From Lachnospiraceae bacterium (lineage in GTDB: Bacteria > Bacillota > Clostridia > Lachnospirales > Lachnospiraceae): DNA of 45,981 bases. The position numbers and the translations under genes were made by a program. The notes under the pieces were generated by a model. The model was not told where the DNA came from. It ran no database searches and saw only the letters and a program-made list of their open reading frames with translations. Of this stretch, positions 32,179-40,417 are shown piece by piece. The stretch lies in assembly GCA_030524525.1 (NCBI GenBank), contig JAUNGI010000018.1, forward strand, positions 1-45,981, written 5' to 3'. How positions within the stretch are numbered: the first letter of the stretch is position 1; every line of letters starts with the position of its first letter.

Positions 32179-32808
32179 ATGGAACGATACGGTTACATTC
32201 GGGTTTCCGCAAAGGATCAGAATCCGGAAAGACAGCTTCATGCAATGGAGGAGGAAGCGATCAAGCAGAGCAATATCTATCTGGATAAAATGTCCGGAAA
32301 GAATTTCTCGCGTCCGCAGTATCTGCGGTTGTTAAAACGGTTGAAAAAGGGGGATGTGCTTATTATTAAAAGCATCGACCGTCTGGGGAGAAACTACGAG
32401 GAAATTTTGGTGCAATGGCGGAAAATCACAAAAGAGATCGGGGCGGACATACAGGTCATTGACATGCCGCTGCTCAACACCAATTCGCTGCGTGCCGACC
32501 TGACAGGAGTTTTTATTGCGGATCTTGTGCTCCAGCTCTTGGCGTATGTGGCGGAGACGGAGCGCAGCTTTATCAAACAGCGGCAGGCGGAGGGGATTGC
32601 GGCAGCAAAGAAGCGCGGGATTCATTTCGGCTGCAAAAAGCGTGAACTGCCGGAGGATTTTGACAGCGTTTATCTCCTTTGGCGCGAGCAAAAGCTTTCC
32701 TGCCGAAAAGCGGCGGAGCTGCTGGGAATGAATCACACGACTTTTTACCGAAGATGTATGGAGCGAAAGGAAGTTGAGGAAGCGGAAAGATCATCGGAGC
32801 AAGGTTGA
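32179..32808 (+). CDS. Serine recombinase (resolvase/invertase type)
   Basis: A 209-residue small serine recombinase. The catalytic serine is Ser10 in YGYIRVSAKDQNPERQ, with the conserved arginines in SIDRLGRNYEEI and the long dimer helix ETERSFIKQRQAEGIAAAKKRG. The C-terminal helix-turn-helix is LSCRKAAELLGMNHTTFYRR. This is the normal length for resolvases or DNA invertases. The frame allows starts at 32167 and 32173, but 32179 fits the leader architecture and the GGAG spacing. No transposase or obvious invertible segment adjoins it. A 17-bp imperfect inverted repeat lies just downstream. Confidence 0.9.
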   Translation: MERYGYIRVSAKDQNPERQLHAMEEEAIKQSNIYLDKMSGKNFSRPQYLRLLKRLKKGDVLIIKSIDRLGRNYEEILVQWRKITKEIGADIQVIDMPLLNTNSLRADLTGVFIADLVLQLLAYVAETERSFIKQRQAEGIAAAKKRGIHFGCKKRELPEDFDSVYLLWREQKLSCRKAAELLGMNHTTFYRRCMERKEVEEAERSSEQG

Positions 32809-32833
32809 TTTTTTGAAAAAAGTTGTCCTAAAT

Positions 32834-32936
32834 AGTAGACTTTTTGGAACAATTTCATTACATAGCCCACAAGGGTAAAATAAAAAGAACCTAGAGTCAG
32901 TTTTCATTATACACCGCCCGTTTCAAAAAGTCTGCT
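32834..32936. repeat. Imperfect 17-bp inverted repeat pair (103-bp unit)
   Basis: AGTAGACTTTTTGGAAC (32834-32850) and GTTTCAAAAAGTCTGCT (32920-32936) match at 15 of 17 positions as an inverted repeat enclosing about 70 AT-rich bases. It may be a MITE-like relic, a recombinase site, or a terminator with a long loop. Confidence 0.45.
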
Positions 32937-32986
32937 TTGGGAAACAGCAGGGACTCCGAGTCATAAAAACAGGAGGGCGGAAGGAA

Positions 32987-35890
32987 ATGAAAGAAAAAAT
33001 AGCTTTGGTTCTGGTCGTTGCTTTACTGCTTTCGTTTGGCAGCTTTGGTATGCTGCCGAAAGTAAGCGCCGAGGAGGGCACCGACTTGGCGGATTGGGAG
33101 TATGTTACTGCGGACGGTCTGAAATATGCGATCTCTTCATTGCAAAAAGTAACCATTACCGGTTATATAGGGGAAAATGAGGAGGTAGTTGTCCCGGCGG
33201 AGATTGACGGATTGCCAGTAACGAGAATCGGAGTATGGGCGTTTGAAGATTGTGAATGGATAACTTCGATAACGCTTCCGGAAAGTATCGAAAGCATTGA
33301 TTGTATGGCATTTCTGGGCTGTAGTGGACTGAGTATGATCAAGCTGCCGGAGGGTCTGGAAGGTATTACCTGTGGGGTGTTTATGAACTGTAGCAGGCTG
33401 AGTACGATCGAGTTGCCAGAGGGATTAGAGAACATTGGAGACTATGCATTTTATGGATGCAGTAATCTGAGTATGATTGCGTTGCCGGAGTGTTTGAAAA
33501 GGATTGGGTATTCCTCATTCTATGGATGCAGCAGACTTAGTATGATTGAAGCGCCGGAGGGAATGGAGAGTATCGGGGAAGATGCATTTCGCGAGTGTAG
33601 CAACTTGAGTACAATTAAACTGTCGGAAGGTTTGAAGAGCATCGGAGATAGCGCATTTTGGGGCTGTAGTAGCCTGAGTATGATTGAACTGCCGGAGGGA
33701 ATGGAGAGTATCGGGGAAAATGCATTTCGCGAGTGTAGCAACTTGAGTACAATTAAACTGTCGGAAGGTTTGAAGAGCATCGGAGATAGCGCATTTTGGG
33801 GCTGTAGTAGCCTGAGTATGATTGAACTGCCGGAGGGAATGGAGAGTATCGGGGAAAATGCATTTCGCGAGTGTAGCAACTTGAGTGCAATTAAACTGTC
33901 GGAAGGTTTGAAGAGTATCGGGTATGGAGCATTTGCAAGTTGTAGCAGCCTGAGTATGATCGAACTGCCGGAGGGGTTGGAGAGCATTGGGGGGAATGCA
34001 TTCTGGCGCTGTAGCAGCCTGTCGAAAATCAACTTGCCTAAAAGTCTGAAAACGGTTTTTTTGGATGCTTTTATGGGTACGGCATATTATGAGGATGTCT
34101 CCAATTGGGAAGATGGAATTTTGTATTTGGATGGTGTGCTTTTGGCAGTGAAAAAAGAAGCAATCACTTCTGTAATAGTAAAAGAAGGAACAAGAATCAT
34201 TTCGGCTGCTGCATTTGAAGACTGTAGTAGTCTGAGTACGGTAGAGTTGCCGGAGAGCTTGAAATGTATCGGAAATAGTGCATTTATGGATTGTAGCAGC
34301 TTGAGTACGATTAAACTGCCGGAGGGCTTGGAGAGCATCGAGACTAATGCGTTCTTTAACTGTAGCAGCTTGAGTACGATTAAACTGCCGAAGGGCTTGG
34401 AGAGTATTGCGTGGGGTGCATTTTCTGGCTGCAACAACCTGAGTACAATTGAGCTGCCGGAGAGCTTGAAGAGTATCGGGCGCTATGCATTTTATGACTG
34501 TAGAAGTTTGAGTATGATTACGTTGCCGGGGGGCTTGGAAAGTATTGGGGGGTCTTCATTTGAGGGCTGTAGCAGTTTAAGTATGATTAAACTGCCGGAG
34601 GGCTTGGAGAGCATCGAGGGTTCTGTATTTGCAGGTTGCAGTAACCTGAGTACAATCGAGCTGCCGGAGAGCTTGAAGAGTATCGAAAATTGGGCATTTG
34701 AGGACTGTAGTAGCCTGAGTACGATCGAGCTGCCAGAGGGCTTGAAAAGTATTGCGTGGGGTGCATTTGAGGGCTGTAGCAGTCTTTCAAAAATCAACCT
34801 GCCCAAAAGCTTAAAAACGGTTGAGGATGATTTTGAGGATACGGCATATTATGGGGATGCCTCCAACTGGGAAGATGGAATTTTATATTTGGATGGTGTG
34901 CTTCTGGCAGTGAAGAAGGAGCAAATCACTTCTGTAACAGTAAAAGCAGGAACAAGAATCATTTTAGCTGGTGCATTTGCAGGCTGTAGCAACCTAAGTG
35001 CGATTGAGTTGCCAGAAGGCTTGGAGAGCATCGAGGGTTCTGCATTTTCTAACTGTAGCAGCTTGAGTACGATTGAATTACCGGGGGGGTTGGAGAGCAT
35101 CGGGGGTTCTGCATTTTTTAACTGTAGCAGCTTGAGTACGATTGAATTGCCGGAGGGTTTGGAGGATATCGGCGAGTCTGCATTTCGGGGCTGCAGTAGC
35201 CTGAGTATGATCGAATTGCCGGAGAGCTTGGAGTGGATCAGAATGGGGACTTTTGCAGGCTGTAGTAGCTTGAGTAAAATCAAGTTTTCAGAGGGGTTGG
35301 TCAAAATCGGGTATGATGCATTCTCTAACTGTAGCAGCTTGAGTACGATTGAACTTCCGGAGAGTTTGGAGTGGATCGATGAATATGCATTTCGGGGCTG
35401 CAGTAGCCTGAGTAAGATCAAACTTTCGGAGGGATTGATGGGTATTGGACGTTATGCATTTAGCGATTGTGGAGCCTTAAAGGGTGTATCTTTGCCAAAC
35501 AGTTTGAGCTACCTTGGGAAGTTCTGCTTTGACTTTGAAGGTGTTTCTATGGTCGAGTACCGAGGGAGTGAGGAAGAGTGGTTGGAGCTGTTGCCAAAGA
35601 CCTCCCTTCCTGCTGATGGGTGTTGGGAAGGACCGTTTATCGCCACCTACAACGGCACGGTCGTTTTCCACCCAGACGAGCCCGCGCCTCTTTACGGCGA
35701 CATCAACGGCGACGCTGAAATCACCAGCGACGACGCAGTCTACCTGCTGAATCATACGCTTTTCCCGGAAACCTACCCGCTTTCCTGCAGCGCGGACTTT
35801 GACCGGGACAAGACGATCACCAGCGACGACGCGGTGTATCTGCTGAATTATACGCTGTTCCCGGACAGCTATCCGCTGACGGAGGAATAA
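32987..35890 (+). CDS. Secreted BspA-like leucine-rich-repeat protein with C-terminal dockerin
   Basis: A 967-residue protein with a signal peptide (residues 1-29, cleavage after VSA). About 30 leucine-rich repeats of 23 residues (pattern CSSLSTIELPEGLESIGESAF, LRR_5/BspA type) fill residues about 60-880, interrupted twice by a non-repeat module around YLDGVLLAVKKE (about 380 and 630). Residues about 902-965 form a type I dockerin: two calcium-loop repeats DINGDAEITSDDAVYLLNHT and DFDRDKTITSDDAVYLLNYT. BspA-like repeats usually mediate adhesion to host or other cells. The dockerin implies docking on a cohesin, and the next gene encodes one. No wall-anchor of its own is visible. Ribosome site AGGAGGG. 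Repeat-rich DNA may recombine. Confidence 0.92.
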   Translation: MKEKIALVLVVALLLSFGSFGMLPKVSAEEGTDLADWEYVTADGLKYAISSLQKVTITGYIGENEEVVVPAEIDGLPVTRIGVWAFEDCEWITSITLPESIESIDCMAFLGCSGLSMIKLPEGLEGITCGVFMNCSRLSTIELPEGLENIGDYAFYGCSNLSMIALPECLKRIGYSSFYGCSRLSMIEAPEGMESIGEDAFRECSNLSTIKLSEGLKSIGDSAFWGCSSLSMIELPEGMESIGENAFRECSNLSTIKLSEGLKSIGDSAFWGCSSLSMIELPEGMESIGENAFRECSNLSAIKLSEGLKSIGYGAFASCSSLSMIELPEGLESIGGNAFWRCSSLSKINLPKSLKTVFLDAFMGTAYYEDVSNWEDGILYLDGVLLAVKKEAITSVIVKEGTRIISAAAFEDCSSLSTVELPESLKCIGNSAFMDCSSLSTIKLPEGLESIETNAFFNCSSLSTIKLPKGLESIAWGAFSGCNNLSTIELPESLKSIGRYAFYDCRSLSMITLPGGLESIGGSSFEGCSSLSMIKLPEGLESIEGSVFAGCSNLSTIELPESLKSIENWAFEDCSSLSTIELPEGLKSIAWGAFEGCSSLSKINLPKSLKTVEDDFEDTAYYGDASNWEDGILYLDGVLLAVKKEQITSVTVKAGTRIILAGAFAGCSNLSAIELPEGLESIEGSAFSNCSSLSTIELPGGLESIGGSAFFNCSSLSTIELPEGLEDIGESAFRGCSSLSMIELPESLEWIRMGTFAGCSSLSKIKFSEGLVKIGYDAFSNCSSLSTIELPESLEWIDEYAFRGCSSLSKIKLSEGLMGIGRYAFSDCGALKGVSLPNSLSYLGKFCFDFEGVSMVEYRGSEEEWLELLPKTSLPADGCWEGPFIATYNGTVVFHPDEPAPLYGDINGDAEITSDDAVYLLNHTLFPETYPLSCSADFDRDKTITSDDAVYLLNYTLFPDSYPLTEE
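33583..33858 (+). repeat. Two identical 138-bp tandem repeats inside the LRR gene
   Basis: 33583-33720 and 33721-33858 appear identical base for base, and a third partial copy begins at 33859 with the first changes about 30 bases in. Each unit is two leucine-rich repeats (46 residues), so length changes by whole units keep the frame. Confidence 0.9.
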
Positions 35891-35952
35891 GTGTGAAAAA
35901 CGGTCTTTATGAGCAATAAATAGAGACAAAAAAGAAGGAAAGGACCAAGAAT

Positions 35953-37398
35953 ATGAAACGATTACTTATTTTATTGGCTGCGGCGCTGCTGCTGTTGGCA
36001 ATGCTCGTTCCGGCTTCTGCCGAGGAGGAAGCCACAACGGAATGCGTCGTGAAGGACGGTGAGCTGCATCGCGGCGATACCGTGGAGGTCACGGTCGTGC
36101 TGAAAAACTGCGCCAAACTGAAATCCATGGGGATCGCGCCGGTCTACGATCCGGAGGTGTTTGAACTGGTGGAGGGCAAATGGCTGCTGACCGGGGCTGC
36201 TATCGCCAATTTCGATGAGGAAAAGGAGCTGGCTGCGATCGCCTTTGCCTCGGAGGTGGATGCAAACGGCGAGGTGTTTGCTTTTACGTTAAAGGTAAAG
36301 GCGGACGCTCCGTTTGGAGAAAGCAAAATTGTAGCAAACCCGGTTGTGAAAAATGGCGCGGTTTCGATTGCTTGTACCGGCGTAGGGAGTACGCTTTCCG
36401 TTGTCTGCAAGCATAACTATTCCGATCAGTGGAGCAGCGACGAAAACAACCACTGGAAGGAGTGTCGGGAAACGGGCTGTGGCGAAAGGACGGAGCTTGG
36501 CGCACATGTATATGATAACGCATGCGATGCGGACTGCAACGTCTGCGGGCATATCCGCAAGGTCGAGCACAGCTACGCGGAGGCATGGTCCTCGGACGGC
36601 GAGCAGCATTGGCATGAATGCACGGTCTGCGGAGCAAAGGCAGACGTGGACGTACATACGTTTGCGGAGGTTTTGGGAGAGGAATACCTGAAATCGGAAG
36701 CCAACTGCGCGTCTGCGGCAGAGTATTATAAGAGCTGCACCGTTTGCGGCGCAAAGGGAACGGAGACCTTTACACACGGAGAAAAGAATCCGGAGAACCA
36801 CACCGGAAATACCGAGGTAAAGGGCGCGGTCGAGGCAACCTGTACGGCGGACGGTTATTCCGGCGACGTTTATTGCGCGGACTGCGGCGCGAAGCTTGCG
36901 GAGGGCGCGGTTGTGAAGGCAGGTCATACGCTTGAAAAGGTGGCGGCAAAGGAAGCGACCCACGAGGCGGACGGAAATGTTGAATATTATCGCTGTACCG
37001 TTTGCGGCAAGCTTTTTGCAGACGCTTTGTGCGAAAAGGAAATCTCCTTGGAGGAGACCGTTATCGCAAAGGGCGAGCACGTCTTTGGAGAGGAGTATGC
37101 AAGCGACGCCGAGCATCACTGGAAGGAGTGCGGCTGCGGCGCCAAGACGGAGGAGGCTGAGCATACCTTCGGCGAATGGAAGGTGACGAAGGAAGCCACG
37201 GCAACGGAGGACGGAAGCCGGGAACGTGCCTGCACGGTCTGCGGCTTCACGGAAAGGGAAGTCGTGGAGGCGATCGGCTCGGACAATCCGGATGTGCCGC
37301 AAACCGGCGATCGCACCGCGCTGACATGGCTGGTTCTGATCGCATCGGCGTGCAGCATTGCGGCGATTGCGGTTTATGCAAAGAAACAGGGAGAATAA
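35953..37398 (+). CDS. Cohesin-domain cell-wall protein with sortase-type signal
   Basis: A 481-residue surface protein. It has a signal peptide (1-23), then a cohesin-like beta-sandwich at about 28-155 (HRGDTVEVTVVLKN, LKSMGIAPVYDPEVFEL, EVFAFTLKVKADAPFGES). The middle (155-445) is made of repeats with CxxCG and HxW/HxF signatures (HWHECTVCGAKADVDVHTF), perhaps metal-binding or disulfide-free stalk modules. The C-terminus has VPQTGD, a hydrophobic segment (TWLVLIASACSIAAIAVYA) and a positive tail, a sortase sorting signal of the PQTG kind. It follows the dockerin-LRR gene by 62 bases without a terminator, so both are likely made together and may bind each other. The cohesin assignment is from pattern recognition, not a profile search. 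Confidence 0.82.
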   Translation: MKRLLILLAAALLLLAMLVPASAEEEATTECVVKDGELHRGDTVEVTVVLKNCAKLKSMGIAPVYDPEVFELVEGKWLLTGAAIANFDEEKELAAIAFASEVDANGEVFAFTLKVKADAPFGESKIVANPVVKNGAVSIACTGVGSTLSVVCKHNYSDQWSSDENNHWKECRETGCGERTELGAHVYDNACDADCNVCGHIRKVEHSYAEAWSSDGEQHWHECTVCGAKADVDVHTFAEVLGEEYLKSEANCASAAEYYKSCTVCGAKGTETFTHGEKNPENHTGNTEVKGAVEATCTADGYSGDVYCADCGAKLAEGAVVKAGHTLEKVAAKEATHEADGNVEYYRCTVCGKLFADALCEKEISLEETVIAKGEHVFGEEYASDAEHHWKECGCGAKTEEAEHTFGEWKVTKEATATEDGSRERACTVCGFTEREVVEAIGSDNPDVPQTGDRTALTWLVLIASACSIAAIAVYAKKQGE

Positions 37399-37433
37399 CC
37401 CCAAGGCAGGAACATAAATAGGAAAAGCAGAAC

Positions 37434-37474
37434 AGCGGGTTTGGGACGGAAGCGTTCAAGACCCGCTGCTTTTG
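37434..37474 (+). terminator. Terminator after the cohesin gene
   Basis: AGCGGGT pairs with ACCCGCT across a loop of about 20 bases, followed by GCTTTTGC; moderate strength. Confidence 0.55.
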
Positions 37475-37508
37475 CTCGAAAAAAATCCCAAGCGGGATTT
37501 TTAATTTA

Positions 37509-37537
37509 TTGTAAGCCCAAGAAAAATATGCTATACT
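37509..37537 (+). promoter_or_regulatory. Sigma-A promoter of the first XRE regulator
   Basis: TTGTAA (37509-37514), 17-base spacer, TATACT (37532-37537), with TGC just before the -10. The leader to the ATG is about 80 bases. Confidence 0.75.
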
Positions 37538-37623
37538 GCCTGTGGATGCCCCGGATCGTATTCGGGGTTTCCGCGCGCGTTTTGGCGCACTCACCGCCAA
37601 ACATAGAAAGGAACCACACCGTC

Positions 37624-38007
37624 ATGGCTGCACAAGATAAGAAAACGCGGAGAGAAGATATCGACTACGAGTCCGAATTTACGGAACGCATGACTCGGCT
37701 CCGTATGCTGAAAAATATATCTTCTAGGCAGATGAGCATGGAGCTTGGACAGAATGAGGGCTATATGAATAAAATCGAGAATGGGAAGACCATGCCGTCG
37801 ATGGAGGCGTTCTTTTTGATCTGCGCTTACCTGAAAATCACGCCGGAGGAATTCTTTTTGTTCTGTTCAAAAGAGGGGAGACTTTTGTGCGGCTGCGATC
37901 GTTTTCTTCGGCTGCCGGAAAAGAAGCAGGGGCATATTCTGCTGCTGATGGAGGATCTGCAGCGTCCGAATTTTTCCGAAAGCGCGGAAAACGACCCTTC
38001 GGAATAA
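37624..38007 (+). CDS. XRE-family helix-turn-helix regulator (paralogue 1)
   Basis: A 127-residue regulator. The frame is open from 37441, but AGAAAGGA upstream of the ATG at 37624 and similarity to the next gene fix the start. The Cro/C1-type DNA-binding domain spans about 18-75: RMTRLRMLKNISSRQMSMELGQNEGYMNKIENGKTMPSMEAFFLICAYLKI, with the recognition helix around GQNEGYMNKIENGK. The C-terminal 50 residues (FLRLPEKKQGHILLLMEDL) probably mediate dimerisation. Its nearest relative here is the following gene at 38205; both have the same promoter boxes. Target genes are unknown. Confidence 0.9.
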   Translation: MAAQDKKTRREDIDYESEFTERMTRLRMLKNISSRQMSMELGQNEGYMNKIENGKTMPSMEAFFLICAYLKITPEEFFLFCSKEGRLLCGCDRFLRLPEKKQGHILLLMEDLQRPNFSESAENDPSE

Positions 38008-38035
38008 TGCATATCGCAAATTAAAAGTACCTATT

Positions 38036-38069
38036 GGGGGGGAGCCGATTCGCCGGCTTCCCCCTTTTT
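38036..38069 (+). terminator. Rho-independent terminator between the XRE genes
   Basis: GGGGGAGCCG pairs with CGGCTTCCCCC, followed by TTTTTC. Confidence 0.8.
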
Positions 38070-38138
38070 CTGCCTCTGTTTTCCCAAAAAGAATCGTTCC
38101 GGGCTATGAAATAAAAATGGAATTTATTTCGATATTTG

Positions 38139-38167
38139 TTGTAAAATCAGGTCGGAAATGCTATACT
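38139..38167 (+). promoter_or_regulatory. Sigma-A promoter of the second XRE regulator
   Basis: TTGTAA (38139-38144), 17-base spacer, TATACT (38162-38167): the same -35, spacing and -10 as the first XRE gene, including AATGC before the -10 box. Confidence 0.75.
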
Positions 38168-38204
38168 TAAGAGGAAAAACAAAAGAGAAAGGAAGCATAC
38201 CGTC

Positions 38205-38561
38205 ATGGCAGAAAAAAAGAAAAAGTGGCAAGCGGGAGAATACGAGGCAGTGTTTGGGGAGCGCCTTGCGCGGCTTCGGATGCTGCGCGATGTCTCCTCC
38301 CGGCAGATGAGCTTGGATCTTGGACAAAACGAGGGCTATGTGAACAAGATCGAAAACGGGAAGATATTGCCGTCAATGGATATGTTTTTCCAAATCTGCA
38401 ATTACTTGGACGTGACACCGAAGATGTTCTTTGGCTTTTGCTCGCTGGACGAAACCACTCTGAAGTTCATCGACACCGTGATGCGTTTGCCGGAAGAGAA
38501 GCAGGAGCACGTTGCCCTGTTGATGGAAGACATGCTGGAAAAAAACGAACAAAAGAACTGA
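38205..38561 (+). CDS. XRE-family helix-turn-helix regulator (paralogue 2)
   Basis: 118 residues. The DNA-binding domain (about 16-74: RLARLRMLRDVSSRQMSLDLGQNEGYVNKIENGKILPSMDMFFQICNYLDV) is very close to that of the gene at 37624, and the C-terminal helix LPEEKQEHVALLMEDML also matches, so the two arose by duplication. The ribosome site is AAAGGAAG and the bases just before the start (ACCGTC ATG) are shared with the paralogue. It is monocistronic and faces a convergent patatin gene; a GC hairpin GGGGCATCCGC..GCGGATTGCCCC (about 38578-38603) lies between. Confidence 0.9.
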   Translation: MAEKKKKWQAGEYEAVFGERLARLRMLRDVSSRQMSLDLGQNEGYVNKIENGKILPSMDMFFQICNYLDVTPKMFFGFCSLDETTLKFIDTVMRLPEEKQEHVALLMEDMLEKNEQKN

Positions 38562-38615
38562 GAACGGGACCGGGGCGTGGGGCATCCGCAGGCGGATTGC
38601 CCCTGACGCTTGGCT

Positions 38616-39560
38616 TCACCGGTAGCGCTCCGCGATCTCCTCGAATTTGTCCTTGTTTCTGCGGACGGAGTCGGACAGCAGAGCGACGTTCGTCAGCGAG
38701 CCGACCTTTTCGTGATCGGCGGCGATCCGCTCCGCTTTTTCCTTTGGAGATACGGGAAAACCAAGGGCTCTACGTTCGTAGAATTCAATGGTTCGCAGCG
38801 TATCGTAAAAGCCGAGGTGAACTCGGTACATGACGTTCGCGCCGTCAAAGTCCAGCGTGCCGGTCACCAGCTTCCCGATGTCGGCGGAGGGACGGATCAC
38901 GAGCAGCTCCTCGGTCTGCGAAGCGAGGTGGATGTCGTATTCGGCGGTCGGGCTTAAAAGGACGAGAATCAGATTGCGAAGACCGGACTCCAGCAGAGGG
39001 CGCATTGGCAGATTGTCAAAGAGCCCGCCGTCGCGGTAAAACCTGCTGCCGATCCGAACCGGTTCGTATACGAGAGGCAGCGCGCTGGAAGCCAGCAGCA
39101 GCTTCTCGATCGTCTCCGGGGACTGACCGTTCAGGAGCCGGTACTCGCCCTCCCATTCGCGGCCGGGAACGGCACAGGCGAGCGCCGCGTCCGCCTTCAT
39201 GACGGCTTCGGTCGATTCCGGACAGCAGGCGATGCTCACATAGGCGCGCAGGGAGCTATTGGACAGCTCGGTCAGCGAGATCTGCTCGTGCAGGATCTTC
39301 TGCATGCCCTCCCGGGAGCAGACGCCGTCGGGTTCGGCGTCCAGAAATTGGATCGGACGGATGTTGCGCCAGATCTCCTCGGCGCGGTCGTAGTTGTTCC
39401 ATGCAAAAAGCGCGGCGTTGAGCGCGCCGACCGACGCGCCGGATACGGCTTTGATCCAGCCGTCCATATGCAGCAGGCGCAGCGCCTTCCAAACGCCGAT
39501 CTCGTACGCTCCTTTTCCGCCGCCGCCGGCGAATACCAATCCAAAATCCTTCCGTTCCAT
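38616..39560 (-). CDS. Patatin-like phospholipase
   Basis: 314 residues of the bacterial patatin family, lipid acyl hydrolases with a Ser-Asp dyad. It has the oxyanion loop AGGGGKGAYEIGVW (about residues 10-23), nucleophile serine in SGASVGALNA (about 43) and catalytic aspartate in YRDGGLFDNLPMRP (about 184-197). The ATG at the complement of 39558-39560 has GAGGAG upstream and gives the family N-terminus; a longer in-frame start adds only ten residues. No signal peptide is visible, so it probably acts on membrane lipids from inside. It is a single gene on the minus strand. Confidence 0.93.
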   Translation of the reverse strand: MERKDFGLVFAGGGGKGAYEIGVWKALRLLHMDGWIKAVSGASVGALNAALFAWNNYDRAEEIWRNIRPIQFLDAEPDGVCSREGMQKILHEQISLTELSNSSLRAYVSIACCPESTEAVMKADAALACAVPGREWEGEYRLLNGQSPETIEKLLLASSALPLVYEPVRIGSRFYRDGGLFDNLPMRPLLESGLRNLILVLLSPTAEYDIHLASQTEELLVIRPSADIGKLVTGTLDFDGANVMYRVHLGFYDTLRTIEFYERRALGFPVSPKEKAERIAADHEKVGSLTNVALLSDSVRRNKDKFEEIAERYR

Positions 39561-39660
39561 AAATTTCTCCTCGCATGACACAGATCTCAAAGTCGGTGCT
39601 TTCTTTCCGTCATCTTACCACGATTTCCTGAAAAAAACAATTCCGCAGTCGGCTTTCTTC

Positions 39661-39689
39661 TTGTCTAATCCGTAGGAATATGATATACT
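39661..39689 (+). promoter_or_regulatory. Sigma-A promoter of the DUF624/glgB unit
   Basis: TTGTCT (39661-39666), 17-base spacer, TGA TATACT (39684-39689), an extended -10. Confidence 0.7.
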
Positions 39690-39734
39690 TAAAGGCGACT
39701 TAAATTTTAGGAAAAGGAAAGTGTGGAGCTTCCT

Positions 39735-40385
39735 ATGAACGATTTTTTTAATGTGGACAATAAGTTTTTTTCCGCCATGGGAAAGGTCGCCGATATGCTG
39801 ATACTGAATATCGTCTTTGTGCTGACCGTATGGCTGGGCATCGGACCTGCGTGTACTGCATTGTATTATGCGACGATGAAAAATATTCGCAAAAGCCGCG
39901 GCTACACGATTCGGGTCTATTTTCATTCTTTCCGCCAAAACTTCAGACAGGGGTTTATTTGCGGCGTCATTCAGATCATTATGGCGGTAATGCTTCTCTG
40001 GTGCTACCAGACGGCAATGGCGATGGACCCGGAATCCACCTTCGGACAAGTGTATTACGCCGGTATCTGGGTCATCCTTTTCCTGTTTGTTTATTTGAGC
40101 ATTTTTTTGTATCCGATCCTTTCGCGCTTTACGCTTGGAGTCGGAACGCTGTTTAAGATGGCGTTTACGCTGTCCTTGCGCAACTTCTTTGTGACGCTGG
40201 CGCTGCTGATCCTTCTGATCGCGGCGGCTCTGGGGGTTTACCTGATCCCGCCGTTGATTTTCGCGGTGCCGTCCGTGTACAGCCTGCTGTCCACGTTCCT
40301 GATCGAGCGGGTGTTCCGGAAATATATGCCGAAGCCGAGCGAGGAGGAGGAAAGCACCATCGACGCGTGGTGGCTGGAAGATTGA
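39735..40385 (+). CDS. DUF624 (YesL-like) membrane protein
   Basis: 216 residues with about five hydrophobic segments (near 20-45, 72-96, 105-130, 145-175, 170-195). The N-terminus FFNVDNKFFSAMGKVADMLILNIVFVLT followed by GPACTALYYATMK is the DUF624/YesL signature. YesL-like proteins occur with carbohydrate ABC transporters and hydrolases in Firmicutes; their function is not established. Here it sits 32 bases ahead of glgB, consistent with a sugar-linked role. ATG 39735 with GTGGAG upstream is preferred to the GTG at 39723. Confidence 0.88.
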   Translation: MNDFFNVDNKFFSAMGKVADMLILNIVFVLTVWLGIGPACTALYYATMKNIRKSRGYTIRVYFHSFRQNFRQGFICGVIQIIMAVMLLWCYQTAMAMDPESTFGQVYYAGIWVILFLFVYLSIFLYPILSRFTLGVGTLFKMAFTLSLRNFFVTLALLILLIAAALGVYLIPPLIFAVPSVYSLLSTFLIERVFRKYMPKPSEEEESTIDAWWLED

Positions 40386-40417
40386 ATACAGACCAATAAT
40401 TTTTGGAGGAAAATGAC

